10,336 bases of DNA. Origin: Thermodesulfovibrionales bacterium. GTDB lineage: Bacteria; Nitrospirota; Thermodesulfovibrionia; Thermodesulfovibrionales; UBA1546. Position numbers and translations under genes: made by a program. Of the stretch, positions 1-5,268 are shown piece by piece. The notes beneath the pieces are model-generated. The model saw only the letters and a list, made by a program, of their open reading frames with translations. It was not told the origin of the DNA and did no database searches. Numbering within the stretch: the stretch's first letter is position 1; each line of letters opens with the position of its first letter. Location of the stretch: contig JASEHP010000042.1 of assembly GCA_030018605.1 (NCBI GenBank), positions 1 to 10,336 of the forward strand, read 5' to 3'.

Positions 1-1
1 T

Positions 2-76
2 GTTGACTATCTCATCAAAAAAGGAGGTATGTCGCATTTGTATGGAACTTATACACTAAATACATTTCCCTGCTAA
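2..76 (+). CDS. 3' end of an unidentified upstream gene (partial)
   Basis: An open frame enters from the left edge and ends at TAA 74-76, encoding the 24 residues VDYLIKKGGMSHLYGTYTLN followed by TFPC. There is no stop between the window edge and the TAA, and the codons look reasonable, but the stretch is too short to identify a family. A GGAGG followed one base later by ATG (29-31) in this frame is too close to be a working ribosome site and is probably Lys-Gly-Gly-Met coding. The frame lies in the same orientation as the dsbC-like gene and ends 18 bp before it, so it may belong to the same transcription unit. It could also be a chance open frame. Confidence 0.35.
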   Translation, partial: VDYLIKKGGMSHLYGTYTLNTFPC

Positions 77-84
77 AATGTATT
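59..84. promoter_or_regulatory. 9-bp inverted repeat, possible operator
   Basis: AATACATTT (59-67) and AAATGTATT (76-84) are perfect inverted copies separated by 8 bases, with 17 bp between equivalent positions. The repeat covers the expected -35 to -10 stretch of the promoter before the dsbC-like gene, which is where a dimeric repressor would bind. It is AT-rich and not followed by a clear T run, so a rho-independent terminator for the upstream gene is less likely but not excluded. That it is an operator is inference from symmetry and position only. Confidence 0.4.
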
Positions 85-89
85 ATAAT
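84..89 (+). promoter_or_regulatory. candidate -10 box (TATAAT) for the dsbC-like gene
   Basis: A perfect TATAAT ends five bases before the ATG at 95. No good -35 hexamer lies 16-18 bp upstream (tacatt at 61-66 is weak). Transcription would be expected to begin around 95-96, at the start codon itself, which would give a leaderless mRNA. This fits the absence of any Shine-Dalgarno before the ATG. AT-rich DNA can produce TATAAT by chance, so confidence is moderate. Confidence 0.4.
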
Positions 90-94
90 TAACC

Positions 95-901
95 ATGCGT
101 ATTTTATTATTGCTCATTTTAGCTATCAGCTATCAGCTATCAGCTTTCAGCCGTGTTCACGCCTCAGGTTCGTGTGACACGGACTGCACAAAATGCCACA
201 CCATCAGCACGGATGAAGTCCGCAATATCCTTGCAAAAATCAATGCGCCTGACGCAAAGATATTAAAAATGCAGATGAGCCCTGCGAGAGGGCTGTGGGA
301 AGTTTCCATAGACAATAAAGGCCAGCGGGGGCTGTTCTATGTGGATTTTTCAAAGAAGTATTTGATTAGCGGCAGCATCATTGAAGTAAATGCGGCAATT
401 GACAAGACAAAAGAACGTCTTGCTGCCCTTAATAAAGAAAGGCGAATTAACCGCTCGCTCATACCGCTTAAAGACGCTTTAATTTTAGGAGATAAAAAAG
501 CTGCAAACAAGGTGATTGTCTTTACAGACCCTGACTGCCCGTTCTGCGGGAATTTCCATGATGAAATCAAAAAAGTTATTGAAAAGAGAAAAGACATCGC
601 CTTTTATATCAAGCTGTTTCCTCTGACAAAACTGCATCCTGATGCATACTGGAAATCCAAAAGCATAATATGCGAGAAATCACTGAAACTTTTTGAGGAT
701 AATTTTGAGAAAAAAACCATACCAAAGCCATCATGTGAGACTGATGTACTTGACAAGAACATAAAACTTGCGGCAAGCCTCGGCATTACAGGCACGCCGA
801 CAGCAATCCTGCCTGATGGCTCTGTACTCACGGGGTCTCTGCCTGTAGATAAATTTATAGAACTTATAGACTCGGCAAAAAAGAGGGGAGCAAAGAAGTG
901 A
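95..901 (+). CDS. DsbC/DsbG-type periplasmic disulfide isomerase with an extra N-terminal CxxCH
   Basis: The 268-residue product is probably a periplasmic thiol:disulfide isomerase or reductase acting on misoxidised secreted proteins. Residues 1-23 form a signal peptide (hydrophobic core, ending VHA). Residues about 36-115 fit the DsbC-type N-terminal dimerisation region, followed by a helical linker and a thioredoxin-fold domain. The active site is C148-P-F-C151 within FTDPDCPFC, and the cis-proline loop is T234-P235. E. coli DsbC has CGYC, so the dipeptide differs. Unusually, the mature N-terminus carries C27 and a C31-T-K-C34-H35 motif of the c-type haem-binding form. ATG 95 is chosen because an in-frame TAA lies at 86-88; no Shine-Dalgarno precedes it. 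Four heptamer repeats lie in the signal-peptide codons. The stop overlaps the next gene's GTG by 4 bp. The family assignment is firm; DsbC versus DsbG is not resolved. Confidence 0.9.
   Translation: MRILLLLILAISYQLSAFSRVHASGSCDTDCTKCHTISTDEVRNILAKINAPDAKILKMQMSPARGLWEVSIDNKGQRGLFYVDFSKKYLISGSIIEVNAAIDKTKERLAALNKERRINRSLIPLKDALILGDKKAANKVIVFTDPDCPFCGNFHDEIKKVIEKRKDIAFYIKLFPLTKLHPDAYWKSKSIICEKSLKLFEDNFEKKTIPKPSCETDVLDKNIKLAASLGITGTPTAILPDGSVLTGSLPVDKFIELIDSAKKRGAKK
121..151 (+). repeat. heptanucleotide tandem repeat (AGCTATC)x3 + AGCTTTC inside the dsbC signal-peptide codons
   Basis: Four consecutive 7-mers (121-127, 128-134, 135-141 identical; 142-148 with one change) followed by AGC. They encode residues 10-19 of the signal peptide. 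Because 7 is not a multiple of 3, gain or loss of one unit would shift the reading frame of the whole gene; the +7 version reaches a stop within about fifteen codons. Confidence 0.85.
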
Positions 902-1476
902 AAAAATCTCTATTCCTTATCTTGCTCTTCATGCTGATAATTATTTCTACTTCTGCCTTTGCTGATTATAAAATCATACTTAAAAACGGCAGGGAGTTTG
1001 TTGTGGATGATTATAAGGATATGGGCGGCAAGATAAAGTTCTACAGGGAAGGCGGAGAAATAGAACTTGATAAGACTATCATAAAAGACATCAAAAAAGT
1101 TAAAGCCGTAAAACGGGCAGAAGAAAGCGCGCCTGCTGAAACCACTACAGACACCACTCCTGAAAAACCAGCACCTGCAGCAGAAAAAAATGCACAGCCT
1201 CAAAAACAGGAGATTGTGCATAGGCTGAAAGAGATAGCGAAAAAGAAGGAAGAGATGAAAGCCGAGGGGGAAAAACTTTCAGAAGAAAGAAAAAAGCTGG
1301 ATGAAGAAATCAAGAAAAAAGGCCGCACATTATCGATTCGCGAAAAAAGAGAGCTTGAGCAGAAAATACCGGAACTCAATAAGAAGATTAAACAATTCGA
1401 TGAGGAATTCAACAAGCTTGAGCAGGAAGAGGAAAAACTGTTAAAAGAACGCGGAGTTCAACAAAAGAAACAATAA
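898..1476 (+). CDS. exported small SH3-like/coiled-coil protein of unknown function
   Basis: I do not recognise a named family. The 192-residue product has a clear signal peptide (residues 1-22, MKKSLFLILLFML to SAFA, then DYK). Next is a small beta-rich module at about 23-68 (DYKIILKNGREFVVDDYKDM, then a GGKIKFYREGG turn) of the SH3-like sort found in many exported proteins of this type. A Pro/Ala/Thr-rich linker occupies about 75-100, and a Lys/Glu-rich stretch at about 103-190 is almost certainly a long coiled coil. The GTG start at 898 overlaps the dsbC stop as GTGA, with GGGAG upstream, so the two genes should be translationally coupled. A role as a periplasmic or envelope scaffold alongside the isomerase is a guess from context only. 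It converges on the lipoprotein gene with 7 bp between stop codons and no obvious terminator. Confidence 0.8.
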   Translation: MKKSLFLILLFMLIIISTSAFADYKIILKNGREFVVDDYKDMGGKIKFYREGGEIELDKTIIKDIKKVKAVKRAEESAPAETTTDTTPEKPAPAAEKNAQPQKQEIVHRLKEIAKKKEEMKAEGEKLSEERKKLDEEIKKKGRTLSIREKRELEQKIPELNKKIKQFDEEFNKLEQEEEKLLKERGVQQKKQ

Positions 1477-1483
1477 CCTGCGA

Positions 1484-2422
1484 TTATGTTTCCTCTTCTA
1501 TAGAAAAAGCAAAGGTGTATATTGATTCCCCGCCGTGCCCGTCATTTACCGATACCGTGACAGATGTCTTTCCCTTAAAATCCTGCGGGACAATCCACTG
1601 AATTAATCCTGTTGTTTTTTCAATAGTCATTCCTGCAGGCGCAGTTTTAAGAGAATAGGCAAGAGTGTCATTGTCAAGATCTACTGCTTTAACCTGATAA
1701 GAAAAAGTCTTTCCATCAAAACGGGGCTTTAATGAGTTTTTATCTTCTGCAATCATAGGCGGCAGATTGCCTATCTCCCTGCGCAAGATAGCAAACTGGC
1801 CGTAATTTTCTCCGTCAAACGGAGTTATCTTGATTGAAATCTTATCGCCCCTCTTAATAGGAACTCCTATCCGCTTCTCTGTTCCCGCAGGCTCTCCATT
1901 CTTAGTCCATTCATACAAGATAGTCACCTCATCGCCGTCTATATCGCTTCCAACAACATCAACATACAATGCATCTCCATATCTAAAGGTTTCCGGCATG
2001 ATTTTTATCTTGGTTAGGTCGGGCGCGGCATTTCTTATTTTTACAATGTTGGATAAAATCTCTCTGCCCTTTACCATTGCCTTTGCCTGAACCATATCGC
2101 CTTTTTTTATCGCGACCGCTTTAAATTGAGAGGGGGTCTCGCTGATAACTGGATTCCCGTTCACCAGCCATTCTATTTTTGCGCCAGAGAGATTAAAACC
2201 TTTTGAGGTTAAGGACAATACAGAACTGCGCGAGGCATCTACAGGTATGATTGCAAGAGAATATTGAACACCGCTGACTGCAGCCTTTCGAGATGCGTCT
2301 TTCTCTAAAATGCCAATCTCTTTTGGCTTAACAGGTTTTCCCCTGGCTGTATCAGCAGGTTTCTCTGAAGAGCAGGAAATAAACATAAATACAACTATTA
2401 CAGAACTAAAAAATCTGCGCAT
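1484..2422 (-). CDS. lipoprotein with Ig/cadherin-like modules, last gene of the pil operon
   Basis: The 312-residue product has a lipoprotein signal (residues 1-17, hydrophobic stretch ending F-I-S-C17). Ser at +2 after the cysteine argues for outer-membrane rather than inner-membrane retention. The rest looks like three beta-sandwich modules, at about 49-130, 131-218 and 219-312. The last is a clear putative-Ig/cadherin-like domain of the He_PIG type, with AVDLDNDTLAYSL near 247-259, PAGMTIEKTTGLIQW and VNDGHGG near 292-298. Its ATG lies 2 bp after the pilX stop, so it belongs to the minor-pilin operon. A role as an outer-membrane-anchored adhesin or pilus-secretin accessory protein is inference. 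The product is not one of the standard Pil proteins known from Pseudomonas. Confidence 0.85.
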   Translation of the reverse strand: MRRFFSSVIVVFMFISCSSEKPADTARGKPVKPKEIGILEKDASRKAAVSGVQYSLAIIPVDASRSSVLSLTSKGFNLSGAKIEWLVNGNPVISETPSQFKAVAIKKGDMVQAKAMVKGREILSNIVKIRNAAPDLTKIKIMPETFRYGDALYVDVVGSDIDGDEVTILYEWTKNGEPAGTEKRIGVPIKRGDKISIKITPFDGENYGQFAILRREIGNLPPMIAEDKNSLKPRFDGKTFSYQVKAVDLDNDTLAYSLKTAPAGMTIEKTTGLIQWIVPQDFKGKTSVTVSVNDGHGGESIYTFAFSIEEET

Positions 2423-2424
2423 AC

Positions 2425-3099
2425 TCAGTACTGATAAAGGACAGAAACCTTTGCCCTTTCATCAACATTATTGGGATTTTCCGCATCTATTTCAATTGTA
2501 TAAAGATACGGCCTGCTCTGCACTGTTACGTCACCGGGGTTTGCAGATACTACACCGCCTTTAATTAAACCCTCATCTCCTGCAGAATTGCCTTCAACTG
2601 TGTCCACTATTTTTGCGTAAACCCTGTATGTGGTGGTGGTTCCAAGATTAAATCGCATATCGTAAGTAGTATTAGGATCAGGGAGAAAAGGGTTGATAGT
2701 CAATAATCTGTCACATGCTGCTGACCAGCATGATGTCGGAAGGTTAAGTTTTGCTGCGAGCCCTGTGTAAGTAGCGTATCCTGTGCACCCAGCGGCCGTA
2801 GTGCATGTGGCAGGCGTTGTGACGGCTGCATTAAGGGCAAGAGGAAGAGCATTCAGACTATTAATAAAAGCGGTCTGGTTGGTCGCATCGCCTCTTAGCG
2901 CGATAAACTGATAGCTGACCTCCCCGCCTCCTATGCCTGCCTCAAGAGCAGTCTTATACCTCTTTTGAATACCCGAAGTCTTAGTCCCTCCTACTAACAT
3001 ATATATCAGCGCTGCCATTATTGAAAGAGAGATTGCAGCGAGAACCAACACCATCACAAGTGCAATGCCTTTTTCTTCCTTTAACAGTTTAAATTTCAT
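2425..3099 (-). CDS. pilX: PilX-type minor pilin
   Basis: The 224-residue product has a type III (prepilin) signal: a basic leader MKFKLLKEEKG, cleavage after G11, then IALVMVLVLAAISLSIMAAL as the hydrophobic N-terminal helix. Position +5 of the mature protein is Val rather than the usual Glu, and the IALVMVLVL opening is typical of PilX. The globular part is Thr/Ala-rich with cysteines (CTTAAGC, SCWSAAC) that could form disulfides. The order between pilW and the end of the operon matches fimT-pilV-pilW-pilX clusters. The ATG at 3099 is preferred to the GTG at 3102. The pilW stop and this ATG form TGATG, and no Shine-Dalgarno is visible, so translation probably depends on coupling to pilW. 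Confidence 0.85.
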   Translation of the reverse strand: MKFKLLKEEKGIALVMVLVLAAISLSIMAALIYMLVGGTKTSGIQKRYKTALEAGIGGGEVSYQFIALRGDATNQTAFINSLNALPLALNAAVTTPATCTTAAGCTGYATYTGLAAKLNLPTSCWSAACDRLLTINPFLPDPNTTYDMRFNLGTTTTYRVYAKIVDTVEGNSAGDEGLIKGGVVSANPGDVTVQSRPYLYTIEIDAENPNNVDERAKVSVLYQY

Positions 3100-4235
3100 C
3101 ACACTAAATTATTAGGCATTACAACTAATGTGTAGACCTTCCACCTGTAGTTAAGATTAGCCCCCAGATTAAATAAGCGGCCAAGAGCAGCATCAGGGCC
3201 CACAACTATTGCTGCAGCGGAAGTATATGTAGCATCCCTTTGCCCTTCATGCGCAAGAATGTAAACCCTAATTTCCTTAACATTATCTCTAATATTCGCT
3301 GCAGTCATGCCGACAAGACTGTTAGTGTATAGGTCTGTGCTGCCAGCAACGCCCGGCTCGAAATCTCCGTCATTATCATTGTCAAGTCCAAAAACCACCT
3401 GCATATCAGCCACGCAGTCAAGAAGGGGGAAAATACCTCCTGCGAAGTTACCATTGTGATTTAAAACTGCCTTTCTCAGTACCCCTGTATTAGGAGCACA
3501 CCTATCAGGCACATCATCGGCAGCTGGATCAGTGCTTCCTCTCCAGATATAATAATCTGCCCTGTTAAAAGGTCTTTGAGGGGCAGTGCCAGTAGGGGTA
3601 ATGCCATAAACTACATGGGTTGCTGTTTGATCTACGGGAGGCCATGGCGCGGTAGTTATATTATTATATGTTGTAGAAAACAATGCTCCGCTTACAACCA
3701 AACTCCTCTCAGTTGCGGTTGTAGCTCCCATTGAAAGAACTATTACATTTTCAGTATTTGTAAAATCCTCATTTGTCAACCATTGTCTCGGATTAAAAGG
3801 CGCTGTAAATGGAGCTGCTTTCAAAACAGTCCACTTTTGAGATATATCATTCTGTGCCACATTTATTGCTTTGATCACTAAATAATCCGATCCGTTAAAA
3901 ATGTCATTGGGAGCAGCATAAGCTGTATTGTTCTGGCCTCTTATAGCGCGTGGTGTGCCAGTCGGGGCATCATTAAGGGCAAAGGGGTTATCGTTTGACT
4001 CAGCATAGGTTATTAGCCCATTCCACGGCAACCCATAGCCGGCGCTCTCCAAATCCCGCCTTAATATCTCAAGCCCGATTGCGCCTTCTATATTGGTCTC
4101 TGCTACCTTACTCTGCTGTTTAAACTGGGTTAACAGGCTTGTAAATACGCCGGAAGCAGAGGCTATGACAAGCAAAAAGACAACCATAGTTATCATCAAC
4201 TCAATTAAAGAAAAACCTTCCTGCCTCTTAACCAC
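3099..4235 (-). CDS. pilW: PilW-type minor pilin
   Basis: The 378-residue product begins MVKRQEG, then FSLIELMITMVVFLLVIASA: a textbook prepilin leader with cleavage after G7, Phe at +1 and Glu at +5. The following helix ends in LEILRRDLESAGYG, the signature found just after the transmembrane helix in PilW proteins. The long C-terminal beta-rich part is of usual PilW size. PilW is a minor pilin that, with PilV, PilX, FimU/FimT and PilY1, forms the priming/tip complex of type IV pili. The GTG start has AGGAG at 4241-4245 with 5-nt spacing and overlaps the pilV stop by 8 bp. This is the best-supported GTG start in the operon. Confidence 0.9.
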   Translation of the reverse strand: MVKRQEGFSLIELMITMVVFLLVIASASGVFTSLLTQFKQQSKVAETNIEGAIGLEILRRDLESAGYGLPWNGLITYAESNDNPFALNDAPTGTPRAIRGQNNTAYAAPNDIFNGSDYLVIKAINVAQNDISQKWTVLKAAPFTAPFNPRQWLTNEDFTNTENVIVLSMGATTATERSLVVSGALFSTTYNNITTAPWPPVDQTATHVVYGITPTGTAPQRPFNRADYYIWRGSTDPAADDVPDRCAPNTGVLRKAVLNHNGNFAGGIFPLLDCVADMQVVFGLDNDNDGDFEPGVAGSTDLYTNSLVGMTAANIRDNVKEIRVYILAHEGQRDATYTSAAAIVVGPDAALGRLFNLGANLNYRWKVYTLVVMPNNLV

Positions 4236-4680
4236 TTTGTCTCCTCACTATAGTGCTGAGGTTATGATTGTAATCCTCGTTCCGCCATCTCCACCCGACT
4301 CTAATAGTGACGCTTCTTGTGTTGGTATCAATTACGGCAACAGTCCTGTTGGTGCAAAATGTAAAACCTGCTATGTTTCTAAAATCCCTTTGAACAACTT
4401 CGCCATTTATAAGAGCTGCCAGCGCCGCCGAACAATTTGGCAACTCACCGGCGGTAAATGCGGTGGCGTCTGAGACTAAACTATCAGTGGATTGGGTATA
4501 TCTGAGATTCCGCGCCTGTTCCATCCTCATTGCCGCAATGTTCGCCGCCTCGTCCCTCAGGTTATTTTCCATGTTTGAGTCTATGCTCACAAGAGCGGTC
4601 TGCATCAGGGCAAAAAACACCAGAAGCGATATCACCATAGCAATCATTACCTCAATAAGGGTACCCCCCCCTTCTAACAT
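4228..4680 (-). CDS. pilV: PilV-type minor pilin
   Basis: The product (150 residues from ATG 4680) begins MLEGG, then GTLIEVMIAMVISLLVFFAL. This fits a prepilin leader with cleavage before GTLIE and Glu at +5, but Gly replaces the usual Phe at +1. A helix with NNLRDEAANIAAMRMEQARN follows, typical of PilV. ATG 4680 is chosen because AGGAG (4689-4693) lies 8 nt upstream and the resulting leader is short like its neighbours'. In-frame alternatives are ATG 4698 and GTG 4743, which would add a leader translated through a palindromic repeat (DSRQAGMT). A run of eight G (4664-4671) encodes the Gly-Gly-Gly at the cleavage site. The stop overlaps the pilW start. The pilin assignment is firm; the start is less so. 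Confidence 0.85.
   Translation of the reverse strand: MLEGGGTLIEVMIAMVISLLVFFALMQTALVSIDSNMENNLRDEAANIAAMRMEQARNLRYTQSTDSLVSDATAFTAGELPNCSAALAALINGEVVQRDFRNIAGFTFCTNRTVAVIDTNTRSVTIRVGWRWRNEDYNHNLSTIVRRQSG
4664..4671 (-). repeat. G8 homopolymer at the pilV prepilin cleavage site
   Basis: Eight consecutive G on the coding strand, codons 4-6 of pilV. Losing one G gives MLEGGVPLLR then stop; gaining one gives MLEGGGYPY then stop. A single-base slip would therefore switch the pilin off almost at once. Confidence 0.9.
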
Positions 4681-4696
4681 CCCAGCGACTCCTGTC

Positions 4697-4715
4697 ATTC
4701 CAGCTTGTCTGGAAT
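4697..4715. repeat. REP-like palindrome between fimT and pilV
   Basis: ATTCCAG (4697-4703), a 5-base loop, and CTGGAAT (4709-4715), flanked by GTC on the left and CC on the right. This form (GTCATTCC...GGAATCC) is that of the short dispersed palindromic repeats seen in many bacterial genomes. It sits in the only sizeable gap in the operon, between the fimT stop and pilV, where it can form a hairpin in the mRNA close to the pilV ribosome site. Whether it is dispersed in this genome cannot be seen from one window. Confidence 0.65.
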
Positions 4716-4729
4716 CCTTCCCTCTTTTA

Positions 4730-5230
4730 TTACTTAGCAACACAGGCGCCCCCAGTCCATAATCCCATATTTATTCTTGTTTGTGATATTACAATACAGT
4801 CATAATCAGCATTAAAAGCGTTTATGACCCTGATAGTCCCAAAATTTGTTATGGTGCCTCGTGTGCCAAACTCAATGTTGTTGCCACCGCCACCCAAAGC
4901 CCAAGCTAAAGCATACTGGACTGTTTTAGGAAATCCCGGAAGCTGTGTGTCTAATGCTATCTCAAGCGTTCCATTTCCATCCGGAATAGGATTCGTGTCG
5001 GCAAAGATCGTGTATGAGGTTGCAGCCAATGTCACAAAATGAACCCTGCTTCTGCTCATAGCATTTGCCCTTGTATTCATTAGGTCAATATGCATCTCCT
5101 TTATTTGGGCCTCCACTCTATATTTGCCCATCCAGTCCTCAAAAGAAAAACCGAGGGCAACGGCAAGAATGGCGATTATGGCAATAACAATTATTAACTC
5201 CGTCAGCGTTACGCCTTCCTCTTGTTTCAT
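4730..5230 (-). CDS. fimT: FimT/FimU (GspH-type) minor pilin
   Basis: The product (166 residues from ATG 5230) starts MKQEEG, then VTLTELIIVIAIIAILAVAL: a short prepilin leader, cleavage after G6 and Glu at +5. The C-terminal part has the GspH/FimT pattern FGTRGTITNFGTIRV, then DYDCIVISQTRINMG and a final cysteine. Those two cysteines probably form the C-terminal disulfide loop. A longer frame from GTG 5272 overlaps the pilY1 stop (GTGA). ATG 5230 is preferred because GGAG lies 9 nt upstream and the leader then has the normal length. FimT/FimU proteins are minor pilins of the initiation complex, and some FimT proteins bind DNA during uptake; which role applies here cannot be told. Confidence 0.88.
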   Translation of the reverse strand: MKQEEGVTLTELIIVIAIIAILAVALGFSFEDWMGKYRVEAQIKEMHIDLMNTRANAMSRSRVHFVTLAATSYTIFADTNPIPDGNGTLEIALDTQLPGFPKTVQYALAWALGGGGNNIEFGTRGTITNFGTIRVINAFNADYDCIVISQTRINMGLWTGGACVAK

Positions 5231-5268
5231 AGCTCTTAACTCCAAACCCTGAACTCCGGACTTTGTTA

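Noticed and set aside
23..76. GGAGG plus ATG 29 as a start of a 15-codon peptide before dsbC
   Set aside because: Spacing of one base is too short for initiation, and the frame is already open from the window edge, so it reads better as the tail of an upstream gene.
1426..1498. 10-bp inverted repeat GAAGAGGAAA / TTTCCTCTTC across the convergent gene ends, considered as a terminator
   Set aside because: The arms are 53 nt apart, lie in Glu-rich coding sequence of both genes, and have no T run. Similar codons in opposite strands explain it.
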